DNA of 64,000 bases, taken from positions 62,001-126,000 of the forward strand of contig NZ_RBEE01000002.1 of NCBI RefSeq assembly GCF_003725795.1, written 5' to 3'. This document shows positions 55,394-63,968 of the stretch, piece by piece. The notes beneath the pieces were generated by a model. It was not told the DNA's origin. It made no database searches and was given only the letters and a program-made list of their open reading frames with translations. The stretch comes from Pedobacter jejuensis (GTDB lineage Bacteria > Bacteroidota > Bacteroidia > Sphingobacteriales > Sphingobacteriaceae). The translations under genes were made by a program, and so were the position numbers. Position 1 is the stretch's first letter; every line of letters begins with the position of its first letter.

Positions 55394-56293
55394 CTATTTC
55401 TTTAGTTTAAACTGTAATATATCTCCCGAAGCTAATGTTCCACCTTCATTTGAAATATATAAATTATTGTCTTTATCAAATGCAATTCCTTCAGGTTGAT
55501 TAAAATTACCACCTTTTAATGGATAAGTAGCTTTTATTTTAAAATCAGCATCAGCAACAACTAACATTTTATTAACTGAAGAAAGAATGTACCATTCATT
55601 TGTAGCCTGATTTTTAGCTAACGCAGATGGCTTAAATTTTACTTTGCCTTCACCAGATATTTTTTCTATATCGGCATACGGTAAATTAAATTCACCTGCT
55701 GGTTTTAAAGAACCATTACCATCAAAATCGAATGCGTAAATACTTGTGGCTTTATTTTTATCATCAGCTTTGCTGGCTTTGGTTAGAATATAAACTTTAC
55801 CAGTTTTTTCATCGGCAGCTAGACCTTCATATTCTGCCTTAGGTACCAAATCTTTAACTTTATCTACATTTTCAGCTTCAGATTTACTAATTTCTGATAA
55901 TGGAAAAATGTGTAATTCACCGTTACTTTTCAAAACAATAACTTTATTTTTAATTATGGCAACATCTTCATAATCACCTTTGCCTCCAAATTTTACATAT
56001 TTCGAATCCTTATCATCCAAACCTAAATAAAATAGGTCTCCATCTTCATCCTGAATAGCAAAAACCTGTTTAGCATCTCCATTATTAAAAGCAATGCCCG
56101 ATATTTCGAATAGGTTTTGAGGCATATTGTATTTAACAGGATTGTTTAAATCATAAGGTAAAGTGCTTTTTTCAGTTGTTGAAGCTTCAGCATCTGCTTT
56201 ATCATCGTGCTTCTCATTTACACATGAAATGCATAAAAAAGCCATCATTAAAACTGCACAACCAGATGCTATGTATAATTTGTAATTTTTCAT
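55394..56293 (-). CDS. SdiA-regulated-like beta-propeller lipoprotein
   Basis: The 299-residue protein is a lipoprotein (MKNYKLYIASGCAVLMMAFL, lipobox CISC near residue 24). The mature part shows propeller repeats: FEISGIAFNNGDAKQVFAIQ, EDVAIIKNKVIVLKSNGELH, EGLAADEKTGKVYILTKAS and PEGIAFDKDNNLYISNEGGT. This is the SdiA-regulated (YjiK-like) family, whose function is unknown. It starts 10 bases after ppk1 ends and precedes the phosphatase-barrel gene, so it is probably part of one transcript with them. Confidence 0.87.
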   Translation of the reverse strand: MKNYKLYIASGCAVLMMAFLCISCVNEKHDDKADAEASTTEKSTLPYDLNNPVKYNMPQNLFEISGIAFNNGDAKQVFAIQDEDGDLFYLGLDDKDSKYVKFGGKGDYEDVAIIKNKVIVLKSNGELHIFPLSEISKSEAENVDKVKDLVPKAEYEGLAADEKTGKVYILTKASKADDKNKATSIYAFDFDGNGSLKPAGEFNLPYADIEKISGEGKVKFKPSALAKNQATNEWYILSSVNKMLVVADADFKIKATYPLKGGNFNQPEGIAFDKDNNLYISNEGGTLASGDILQFKLKK

Positions 56294-56303
56294 TAGGTAA
56301 AAT

Positions 56304-58343
56304 TTATGATTTGTTTTTTAAAAATTCGTAAATGTTTTGCTGAGATGCAATAAGTGTTCCATCCTTTGGTACAGGAACATTATTCATCGATTCATCAATC
56401 GAAACGGCTTGAACATTGTCATGCAACTGGATTTTGATGAGCTCCAAAATTTCAGCTTTAATTTGGGCATCATAAATGGGAAAACACACTTCAATTCGGC
56501 GGTAAATATTTCTGTTCATCCAATCTGCAGAGCCTAAATAAACATCTTGTTTTCCTAAATTATTAAAGATAAAAATACGACCATGTTCTAGATAACGATC
56601 TACAATACGGGTTATGTTAATGTTTTCGCTCATGCCTTCAACACCAGGAATAAGCCTGCAAATGCTACGCACAATCATATTGATTTTTACACCAGCTTGG
56701 GATGCCTCATAAAGTTTTGTTATGAGTACTTTTTCTTCTAGATTGTTTAATTTTATTGTGATGGAAGCTTCTTTACCTGATTTCGCATGTTTAATTTCCC
56801 TATCTATTAAGTTTAAAAACGTTTGCTGAAGATTAAATTGTGCAACTAAAATGTGTTTAAAATTAATCAAATCTGCTGATGAAGGTTTTACACGTTTAGA
56901 TAGAAAAATAAATAGCAATTCTATTTCGCGTAAAATGTCTTTATTAGCCGTCATTAAAATATGGTCGGTATAAAAAGCGGCTGTACTCTCATTAAAATTT
57001 CCTGTGGCAAGTAAACCTGTGTAAAGCATTCTACCATCAATTTTTCTTTTAACCAAAGCTACTTTAGCATGAACTTTTAAGGCAGTAACGCTGTACACAA
57101 TCTCTACCCCTTTTTCCTTCATTTTCTTTGCCCACTTAATATTGTTGGCTTCATCAAAACGAGCTTTAAGTTCTACCAGCACTAAAACTTTTTTACCGTT
57201 TTGCGCAGCGCTAATAAGTGCATTTATGATTTTAGAATCGCTTGCAACACGATAAATGGTTAAATAAATTTCTTCAACATTCGGGTCTATAGCAGCCTCA
57301 TTAAAGAAGCGAAGCACACTATCATAACTTTGATAGGGCGTATGAATGATAATATCCTTCTTTAAAATTGCTTCTGTTAAGCTTCCATTAAAAACATCAG
57401 TATTGCATAATTTTGGCCACGATTTATTAGATAAGCCTGGCAAACTTACCGGAAAAGCCATAAAATCTTTTAAATTATGATATTGCCCGCCTTCTACCAG
57501 ATTTGCCTTTTTTAAATTAAAGAGCTTTTTAAGCAATGTTAAAACATTTTTTGGAATGCCTGGCTGATGAAGAAACCGCGTTGCCAAGCCCGAATCTCTT
57601 TTTTGAAGTTGTACTTCTAATTGTTCGGAAAGGCTACCAGAATATTCATCTTTTAAATCAATTTCAGCATCTCGGGTAATTTTAAAACTGTAGCAACCCG
57701 TAATTTCTGCTTTGAATATTAAATCGAGATGAAAACGAATGATATCATCTAAAAAAACAATATAGGTCTGATCATCCGCTTCAATTTTATAAAACCTAGG
57801 CAATTCGTTAGACGGAATATTTATAATGACGGATTGGTATGAGTCGCCCTGATTTAACGTAATTAAAAAATACAGCTCGTTATTCGAAGGGAAAAATTTT
57901 GTCTGCTCGTTAATATATACAGGTTTAATAAAAGCCAAAACCTGACTCAAGAAATATCTTGTTACTTGTTGATTAATTAGATCAGGAAACTCTTCACCAT
58001 AAATTAGATTGATCTTATTCTTCTTTAACGCTGGAATGATGTTTTGCTTTAAAGCTTGTCCGTAACGCTGTTGCTGGTTTAATATTAAATCATTCGCGGA
58101 TTTTAATAAATCAGCTTCAATTTTGATATCATTATCATCGCGATTGCTTAATTTTTCTAATGCAAGCAAAACCGGCATTCTCACCCGATAAAATTCATCA
58201 AGATTGGAAGAAAAAATAGATAAAAATTTAACGCGTTCTAAAAGCGGAACTGTTTCCCGTTCGGCTTCCATTAAAATACGTTCGTTAAACTTAAGCCAGC
58301 TTAAATCTCTGTTAAACAAAGTGGTATTCACTAAATCTTCCAT
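56304..58343 (-). CDS. ppk1: Polyphosphate kinase 1
   Basis: The 679-residue enzyme makes polyphosphate from ATP through a phosphohistidine. It has the N-terminal domain signature NRDLSWLKFNERILMEAERE and EFYRVRMP, and the two phospholipase-D-like HKD-type halves with KVHAKVALVKRKIDGRMLYT, ATGNFNESTAAFYTDHILMT and YLGSADWMNRNIYRRIEVCF. Length is as usual. Its start overlaps the stop of the HD-PycTM gene by one base, a strong sign of coupled translation. Confidence 0.96.
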   Translation of the reverse strand: MEDLVNTTLFNRDLSWLKFNERILMEAERETVPLLERVKFLSIFSSNLDEFYRVRMPVLLALEKLSNRDDNDIKIEADLLKSANDLILNQQQRYGQALKQNIIPALKKNKINLIYGEEFPDLINQQVTRYFLSQVLAFIKPVYINEQTKFFPSNNELYFLITLNQGDSYQSVIINIPSNELPRFYKIEADDQTYIVFLDDIIRFHLDLIFKAEITGCYSFKITRDAEIDLKDEYSGSLSEQLEVQLQKRDSGLATRFLHQPGIPKNVLTLLKKLFNLKKANLVEGGQYHNLKDFMAFPVSLPGLSNKSWPKLCNTDVFNGSLTEAILKKDIIIHTPYQSYDSVLRFFNEAAIDPNVEEIYLTIYRVASDSKIINALISAAQNGKKVLVLVELKARFDEANNIKWAKKMKEKGVEIVYSVTALKVHAKVALVKRKIDGRMLYTGLLATGNFNESTAAFYTDHILMTANKDILREIELLFIFLSKRVKPSSADLINFKHILVAQFNLQQTFLNLIDREIKHAKSGKEASITIKLNNLEEKVLITKLYEASQAGVKINMIVRSICRLIPGVEGMSENINITRIVDRYLEHGRIFIFNNLGKQDVYLGSADWMNRNIYRRIEVCFPIYDAQIKAEILELIKIQLHDNVQAVSIDESMNNVPVPKDGTLIASQQNIYEFLKNKS

Positions 58344-59575
58344 TAAAGTTTACCATAAGCTGCGTAAGCAACCACAAACGCCAATACCGCAGCAATTAAG
58401 CCAAACATAAATATGTTGTAAGCCAACCTGATTAATTTGTATTTCCTTCCTAAAACCACACCACCAGAATACACATCGGTAATCAGCGTTCCGTATAAAA
58501 AGTCTTTATCATTCATTACTTTAATCATACCATCTGTATACGCAGGTAGCGACATTTTGTAGAAATTACCGAAGAATAATAAATTAACTTTCTTATTGTC
58601 AACATCTTGCGGGGTGAAAATTCCTGGCGGAATAGATGGTCTGGTAGATAAAATTGAAACGACAACACAAGTTAAACTTACTGTAAGCAAAATAAATGTT
58701 GGGATAATTAAGTTACTGTGATCTTCTAATCTTCTTAAGAGTAAACTTACAATTAACGAAAGCATAATCGAATTTACCGTGATTAAAATATGTGCTTTAT
58801 TATCGGCCATATCGCTTAAACGCTGATTATTGGCAGATGTAATTCTGAACATGGTTTCTATACCTTTATCAGGCTTTTCGGTTTTATCACCTTTATCTTT
58901 TTTCTTTTTTTTATCTTCTGCAAAGATTGATGAACTGGTTGTTGAAATTGACTGATCATCAAAACGAACAATTTCCTTTTCGCCAGATAATTTACTTTTT
59001 ATCTTTTCGATATTTTTGTTCTTTTGATCGCCTAATAATAGCTTTACGTAATCGGTATGGTATTCCTGAGCTTGCAGAAACTGAATATCCTTAACACGCC
59101 AATCATTTTTCTTGATGTCTTTTTCATAAATCAATTCGGCCTCCTTGTGCATCAATTTGCCCTTTTGCCTAAAATTTTCTGTACCGAGGTGAAAAAGATC
59201 TGCATCACATAAAATATCCTCTAAAAGATTTGCGGGTTTTTGAGGAATTTGCGTGCTTAAAATTGCACTCGAAACTTTAGTTCTAATTTCTTCACTTATG
59301 CCTTCAGCTTTTAAATATTTTTTCGCCAAATCTGCGCCTTTAACCTCATGGTTGAATACATCTTCAAAATAACCAGTATCATGAAACCATGCGGCAGTGG
59401 TTACGATAAAAAAATCTTCATCACTTAGCTGATAGTGATTTGCGATTTGCTGTGTGGCTTCTACCACATCTTTGGTATGCTGTAAGTTATGGTAAACCAA
59501 TCTAGAATCGTGGTTTTCTTTAAAGTAGTCGGTAACATGCTTTTCTACATCAATTTGTAGTTGCTTATAATCCAT
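58343..59575 (-). CDS. HD phosphohydrolase fused to a PycTM (DUF5706) membrane domain
   Basis: The 410-residue protein has an HD domain (His29 and His33 in YHNLQHTKDVV, His65-Asp66 in AAWFHDTGYF, Asp124 in CDADLFHLG). A basic linker near 222-236 (KKKKKDKGDK) follows. The C-terminal domain (about 240-408) has the PycTM pattern RITSANNQRLSDMADNKAHI, ILITVNSIMLSLIVSLLLRR and FGNFYKMSLPAYTDGMIKVM, with membrane helices at about 262-281, 288-308 and 382-405. PycTM domains are effectors in Pycsar phage defence, where a cyclic pyrimidine opens membrane damage. No cyclase lies beside it; instead ppk1 overlaps its 3' end by one base, so a nucleotide-signalling role tied to polyphosphate is possible. 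Confidence 0.88.
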   Translation of the reverse strand: MDYKQLQIDVEKHVTDYFKENHDSRLVYHNLQHTKDVVEATQQIANHYQLSDEDFFIVTTAAWFHDTGYFEDVFNHEVKGADLAKKYLKAEGISEEIRTKVSSAILSTQIPQKPANLLEDILCDADLFHLGTENFRQKGKLMHKEAELIYEKDIKKNDWRVKDIQFLQAQEYHTDYVKLLLGDQKNKNIEKIKSKLSGEKEIVRFDDQSISTTSSSIFAEDKKKKKDKGDKTEKPDKGIETMFRITSANNQRLSDMADNKAHILITVNSIMLSLIVSLLLRRLEDHSNLIIPTFILLTVSLTCVVVSILSTRPSIPPGIFTPQDVDNKKVNLLFFGNFYKMSLPAYTDGMIKVMNDKDFLYGTLITDVYSGGVVLGRKYKLIRLAYNIFMFGLIAAVLAFVVAYAAYGKL

Positions 59576-59875
59576 GAGCGTGCTGCTAAATTTTAATTTC
59601 TAATATGAACAAAACAGTATTTAAAAGATAGTGTTTGGTTGGATAAAATTACGTTAATTTTTGCTAAAAAGATTTCCTGATCTTGATAACAGAAATAGAT
59701 TTTATTTTACAATAACGTAATCTTAAAGAAATTATTGATTTTTTGTTTCTTTAGAAAAAGGAAATATCTGATAATGAACGGAAAAAGTAGAGTTGAAAAA
59801 AATTAGTGAAAAACTTTTTCCTAAATTGGATGCAAATTTGTAACATTGCACTCGCAAAAAACAATAGTTTTTTCA

Positions 59876-59949
59876 GGGCCTATAGCTCAGTTGGTTAGAG
59901 TAGAAGACTCATAATCTTTTGGTCGCTGGTTCGAGCCCAGCTGGGCCCA
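59876..59949 (+). tRNA. tRNA with anticodon CAT (probably elongator Met)
   Basis: A 74-base cloverleaf is visible. The acceptor stem is gggccta with tgggccc and discriminator A, followed by the D-loop gctcagttggttagag. The anticodon stem gaaga/tcttt holds loop ctcataa (CAT), and the T-arm is gctgg-ttcgagc-ccagc. CCA is not encoded. The first base pairs with C, so it is not the initiator type. CAT could also be the Ile tRNA whose C34 is modified to lysidine. No clear promoter is seen in the 300-base gap upstream, 59576-59875. Confidence 0.93.
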
Positions 59950-59957
59950 CAAATTTA

Positions 59958-59997
59958 AAATGCCTTCTAAGTTTCTTAGAGGGCATTTTTTTTTTGT
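59958..59997 (+). terminator. Terminator after the tRNA
   Basis: aaatgccttctaag (59958-59971) pairs with cttagagggcattt (59975-59988) with G-T pairs, followed by a run of T. It starts nine bases after the tRNA. Confidence 0.85.
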
Positions 59998-60052
59998 GTT
60001 AAGGTTTTTATCCTTCAAAATATTCAACTAATTATTTGAAGAGAAACGAAGG

Positions 60053-60268
60053 CTATAAAACAGCTATAGCTTTGGTTTGTGATTGAGATTTGTATTTTAC
60101 TAGCCTCTTAGTGAGAAGCAAATAAATAAATGGCCATAAGTACGGGACAAAAACCAACAATAAGATATTGATCAGGTGAATCTTTCTTCTATTTTTTGCC
60201 ATATCATAGGCTGCATAAAGAAAAGCTACAATAATCACTACAAAAACTACAATCAATAATACTTTCAT
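60053..60268 (-). CDS. Small two-helix membrane protein
   Basis: The 71-residue protein has two hydrophobic helices: KVLLIVVFVVIIVAFLYAAY near 2-21 and INILLLVFVPYLWPFIYLLL near 33-53, with a charged loop KNRRKIH and a polar tail. The FVPYLWPFIYLL part resembles the short PLDc_N-type segments found in some membrane proteins, but the match is weak. Function unknown. It is the first gene past the tRNA, transcribed toward it. Confidence 0.6.
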   Translation of the reverse strand: MKVLLIVVFVVIIVAFLYAAYDMAKNRRKIHLINILLLVFVPYLWPFIYLLLTKRLVKYKSQSQTKAIAVL

Positions 60269-60579
60269 AATATGTTTAATTTTTACTCATTAGTTACTTA
60301 AATCTATTTCGTTGGGATATTGAAAATAAATTGGTATAGAATATTTTTTTCTAAATATAAGTAATTGGCTTAAAACTTCTTTATCAAGATTAAGGTTTTA
60401 TATAATTAAGGAAAGGAAGAACGGAATGAATAGGTTGTGTAAAAGCTACATGAGCGTTTATGACGTAGTTCCTTAATCCATATTGGGAGGGCACGCTTAA
60501 AATTGTGCGGTAGTTAGATAGATACTATATATCACCACTTTTCAATATGCAACTTTTATTCTATTTATTACTTTTGAGG
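60269..60579. other. Intergenic gap, nothing recognised
   Basis: This 311-base stretch has no supportable open reading frame, and no attachment repeat of the tRNA 3' end was found in it. Base composition is AT-rich, with a slightly GC-richer part at about 60400-60520. Confidence 0.5.
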
Positions 60580-61536
60580 TTAGGTTTTAGTTTTGGATAC
60601 GTCTTCTATTTCTATAGAATGTCTTTTTTGCATTTCATCGTATGCTTCTAGCAAATCGAAGCTCAAATTGTCTCGTCCACTGGAATATAGCAACTGTACA
60701 TCTACAGTAACACCTCTCATTGCGGCTATGGGGTCAGTTTTGTCTAAAAGTAATTTGCAATGAACAACATTTGAAGTCTCATCAGGAAATAATGGCTCTT
60801 TGCTCGTCACACTTAGTTTCCAAACACCGTTTTTGAGATTGGTATAATTATAATTGGTGTCCGTTTTTAGGCTTTCAATGGTTATTAATCTGTTGGAGTT
60901 AGACATAAACACATTAACTTTATAATCCTTTTCATAAGTGTTCGAAATGTTTTGAACTTGAATTGCAAAATGAACTTTTACCCATTCTTCGGTAACATCT
61001 TGATGCTTATCATTCAAATACCATTGTGAGATAGCTAGTTTTGATTTGCTTTTCCTACCATAGGTTTGTCGGACTTCGTACTCCTCCATTGGAACTGACA
61101 TAAAGTTATACCTCTTATAATACCTATTATCTTTACTAAGATGTGGTGCATCGTAGCTGTAAGGAATCTTGACTACGTAAACGCTTTTTTTAAGGTCCCC
61201 GCCAAATCTGATGGGAAAAATCTTGATGTCAGAAATCCGACGCTGAACATACGAGCTTATAACCTGTTCTATCCATTCCTTGGTATATTCATTGCCATCA
61301 ATAAATGAGAACTCAGATGCAACATGATTTTCTTCCTTAATACCATAGACGATTATACCACCATCTGAGTTCGCAAAAGAAGCAACATCTTTGGATAGCT
61401 CCATGCGCTTTTTATCAGTTTTCTCTAATGATCCTGCACTTTTAAAATCAAGATATATTGATTCTTCAACTTGGTTGTCGATTAACGATTGTATATCTTC
61501 AACAGTGTAATCCTCTTTATCGTAGAAGCTTTTCAT
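60580..61536 (-). CDS. Schlafen AlbA_2 domain protein (putative ATP- or nucleic-acid-binding)
   Basis: The 318-residue protein has an AlbA_2 domain at about 15-150. The signature pieces are VEESIYLDFKSAG (the E..DFK motif), KDVASFANSDGGIIVYGIKE (AN..GG.I..G) and KNDRYYKRYNF-like DNRYYKRYN. AlbA_2 domains occur in defence and transcription-related proteins and resemble the Schlafen core. The C-terminal half (LAISQWYLNDKHQDVTEEWV onward) is beta-rich and not recognised. It is the last gene of a three-gene operon, starting 8 bases after its neighbour. Confidence 0.85.
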   Translation of the reverse strand: MKSFYDKEDYTVEDIQSLIDNQVEESIYLDFKSAGSLEKTDKKRMELSKDVASFANSDGGIIVYGIKEENHVASEFSFIDGNEYTKEWIEQVISSYVQRRISDIKIFPIRFGGDLKKSVYVVKIPYSYDAPHLSKDNRYYKRYNFMSVPMEEYEVRQTYGRKSKSKLAISQWYLNDKHQDVTEEWVKVHFAIQVQNISNTYEKDYKVNVFMSNSNRLITIESLKTDTNYNYTNLKNGVWKLSVTSKEPLFPDETSNVVHCKLLLDKTDPIAAMRGVTVDVQLLYSSGRDNLSFDLLEAYDEMQKRHSIEIEDVSKTKT

Positions 61537-61544
61537 AATGCAGT

Positions 61545-62486
61545 TTACTTAAGACCGCTTTGCTCTATTAGGAAGATAATGTTAGCTCCGGTAAGGTTCA
61601 AACCATATCTTGTCAATTCGTCATCAACCTTTTGAGGTACTTGGCCTTGTCCATGACCACCCACCTTATTTCTTATCGTTGGGATTCCAGTTGTCAAGAG
61701 GTTTTGAAGAGATGAGAATTGATTCTGTGTAAATGAAGGAATTAGATTATTTGTAAAGCAGATACTAATAAGCTTACTTGCTGTATCGGTTGGATTATAT
61801 GTCCAACCATTCTCATTACATATTGTTTTAATGGCACTTTCAAAAGCCTTAAGACAATCTGTTAAGCACTCTTTGTTTCTTCCATGCCTGTAGTGTTCAT
61901 GAGCTTTCAAATACTCTTCATTTGCTCCTGTGAAACGTTCATCCCAAAGTAGACTCAATGTTGGTTTTGTCACTTCTGAATGCATATAGGTTGAATCTAC
62001 CCTGATTATTTTATCAGATTCAAATTGATACCCAACACCATGTTCGCGAAAGCGCAAATTTAGCTCGTTCATAGCCTCTTCGGGTGTCATGGATATGTTT
62101 ACGGTAATTTCGTATTCATTGAGATCTTTGTTTATTACACGGGATATATACCGAAACGACAGCTCAATTATATCTAATACCTGGTCAACATTGGGAGAGT
62201 ACAATAAGTGACTTTTCACCTGTTCTAATTCAGACTGAGCATAGCCACTTCCATTAACACCGATTTCAAATACACCATATTCTCGACACAAAATCTTATG
62301 TATCATGGAATAGGCTAGTTGCGGTCTATTTGATTCCCCAGAACCACTTTTCCGAACCCCAAATGCATCATCTATGATCATTTTAATTTGAACTCGTAAT
62401 GCAGTAGGTAAGATATCAAACGATAGCACCTCTGGAACTTCCCCTCGCTCCCTTTTTTGCCGCTTTGAAAATAAATCGTAAGTCAT
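61545..62486 (-). CDS. STM4504/CBY_0614-like protein with AbiJ-type regions
   Basis: The 313-residue protein has the STM4504 N-terminal phrase DLFSKRQKRERGEVPEVLSF and TALRVQIKMIIDDAFG, matching AbiJ N-terminal domain-like (AbiJ_NTD4) proteins. The C-terminal part has DCLKAFESAIKTICNENGWT and PTIRNKVGGHGQG, where RNK.GGHG recalls abortive-infection (AbiJ-like) C-terminal domains. This family is linked to phage-resistance loci but its mechanism is unknown. It sits in a three-gene operon between a lipoprotein gene and the AlbA_2 gene, with 8-9 base gaps. Confidence 0.82.
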   Translation of the reverse strand: MTYDLFSKRQKRERGEVPEVLSFDILPTALRVQIKMIIDDAFGVRKSGSGESNRPQLAYSMIHKILCREYGVFEIGVNGSGYAQSELEQVKSHLLYSPNVDQVLDIIELSFRYISRVINKDLNEYEITVNISMTPEEAMNELNLRFREHGVGYQFESDKIIRVDSTYMHSEVTKPTLSLLWDERFTGANEEYLKAHEHYRHGRNKECLTDCLKAFESAIKTICNENGWTYNPTDTASKLISICFTNNLIPSFTQNQFSSLQNLLTTGIPTIRNKVGGHGQGQVPQKVDDELTRYGLNLTGANIIFLIEQSGLK

Positions 62487-62495
62487 ATGATATTC

Positions 62496-62999
62496 TTAAT
62501 GTCTTCTTGGTGCTGATCTTGTATGTGGTTTTACATACGTACCATCTTTACGGGTGTAACCTTTTACATGAACAGTCCCGCCAGTTGATTTGGTTGTTTT
62601 AGTCGAACCAGAGCCATAGCTTCTGGACGGTGTATAAGTTGGTGAAGTTGGTGCTAATCTACCGTAACGATATGAGGAGATGGGAACACCATCGTATGTG
62701 TAACCGTAATCGTTAGTAAAAGCTAGTAATTCAAGTTGCTTCTTCGACAGTTTTCTCAACGGTTTCCAGGCTACAATGCGTGGGCTATACCCGCTTATCA
62801 TACCATACTTTGTTGGTGTTCTACGAGAAGTTCCACTGTAGATAAATGCTTTGCCCGCTTCAATTAATCCTTGTTGATCGTAGCCGTTAGCTGTAGAATA
62901 TATTGGTGTTTCTGTATCTGATACTGTCAGATAGTAATTTGTTGTACAACTTGATAACATTAACAATGCTACCAAGAATGCGAGAGCGAATCGCTTCAT
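62496..62999 (-). CDS. Lipoprotein with basic, repeat-rich tail
   Basis: The 167-residue protein has a lipobox LSSC at residues 15-18 after KRFALAFLVALLML. The mature N-terminal half has YYLTVSDTETPIYSTANGYD, which resembles SH3-like or cell-wall-binding domains. The tail is S/T/G-rich and then basic: GGTVHVKGYTRKDGTYVKPH, ending TRSAPRRH, a DNA- or surface-associated style end common in mobile regions. It is the first gene of the three-gene operon and has a good promoter. Confidence 0.8.
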   Translation of the reverse strand: MKRFALAFLVALLMLSSCTTNYYLTVSDTETPIYSTANGYDQQGLIEAGKAFIYSGTSRRTPTKYGMISGYSPRIVAWKPLRKLSKKQLELLAFTNDYGYTYDGVPISSYRYGRLAPTSPTYTPSRSYGSGSTKTTKSTGGTVHVKGYTRKDGTYVKPHTRSAPRRH

Positions 63000-63034
63000 T
63001 GATTGATTTGATTAGTGAGATAATTTAGTAATCA

Positions 63035-63064
63035 CAAAGATATAAGAATCAACGAATTGTACAA
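63035..63064 (-). promoter_or_regulatory. Promoter of the lipoprotein-AbiJ-AlbA_2 operon
   Basis: On the minus strand TTG (63062-63064) and TATCTTTG (63035-63042) are 19 bases apart, the canonical Bacteroidota pattern. Transcription would start near 63029, 30 bases before the first ATG. Confidence 0.77.
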
Positions 63065-63168
63065 CCCTTCTGTGAGCCATCTACCATATGCAAGAATACT
63101 ATCAATTAATTAAGAGGAATTAAAGAATCTTAGACATTGAAAACTTCTAGCTTACTAATCGTTAGTCT

Positions 63169-63783
63169 TCATTTTGTATCTCCACCCATAGAAGATGTAT
63201 GAGCTTTCAATGAAGCCCCATATAGCGATTTCAAGGTAATGTTTGTTATCTCAGAACTTTCTAGTTGCATTTTAGTTAGCGTAACTAAGGCTCCAGCTGA
63301 TGGTACATTTTTAAAGCTTGTAGTGAAATAAGTAGAATGTGATTGAACTCTAACCATGTTATTAATCAGACTATCCACATGTTCCTTCTTTGTTTCTGCA
63401 ATTTCTACTTTGGAACTTCTTTCAACGAGTGTTGATGTAGCTGAGATTAGAGCACCCTTAATCATGTCTGGTGTAGCGATTACATCATAAGCGACTTCGG
63501 TGTCAGAACCTGATAAGTCAAGATTAGCAATTTGTTTTTTAAACTCATCAATTAGCCCATTAAGCTCCTCTGAAGCATAGTATATTGAATCAGCTTGGTT
63601 TGATACGGTATTTATGCCTAGGTCATGTATTTTCTTTAATTCTTCTCTATTTGACATCTTTAGAACATTTTCTGATCGTTCTAATGAATCCTGCACCTGC
63701 CTGAATGAACTAACCATTGGTGATGCACAACATATGAGGATGGAACAGAGTAACGTAAGCGTAATGAAAGAGAAACATTTCAT
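63169..63783 (-). CDS. Lipoprotein resembling the GldM N-terminal helical domain
   Basis: The 204-residue protein has a signal ending in a Cys-rich lipobox-like site (SILICCASP near residue 18). The helical body fits the N-terminal domain of the type IX secretion protein GldM: SSFRQVQDSLERSENVLKMS, then DSIYYASEELNGLIDEFKKQ, and VPSAGALVTLTKMQLESSEI near 165-185 like the GldM VA..ITILNK.Q.D motif. It is much shorter than GldM (about 500 residues) and is a lipoprotein rather than an inner-membrane protein. The function is unknown. Its transcription direction matches the operon next door, but the gap is 170 bases. Confidence 0.7.
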   Translation of the reverse strand: MKCFSFITLTLLCSILICCASPMVSSFRQVQDSLERSENVLKMSNREELKKIHDLGINTVSNQADSIYYASEELNGLIDEFKKQIANLDLSGSDTEVAYDVIATPDMIKGALISATSTLVERSSKVEIAETKKEHVDSLINNMVRVQSHSTYFTTSFKNVPSAGALVTLTKMQLESSEITNITLKSLYGASLKAHTSSMGGDTK

Positions 63784-63968
63784 AAGGTCAAGATATACAA
63801 AATCAATATTGATTACAACAAGCTATTATTAAGGGTATATAACATATCTTGGATATCTTAACACGTGTAATTGCGGGTCTTGTGCATTTTTTTTTATTCC
63901 AAACGAATAAAACCAATCTCTTAAAATTATAGTTTTATTAATATCAAGATTCTAAAAGCTTAATCATA

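Noticed and set aside
59876-59949. Initiator Met tRNA
   Set aside because: The first base pairs with C at the acceptor end, as in elongator tRNAs, and the anticodon stem lacks the three G-C pairs typical of initiators.
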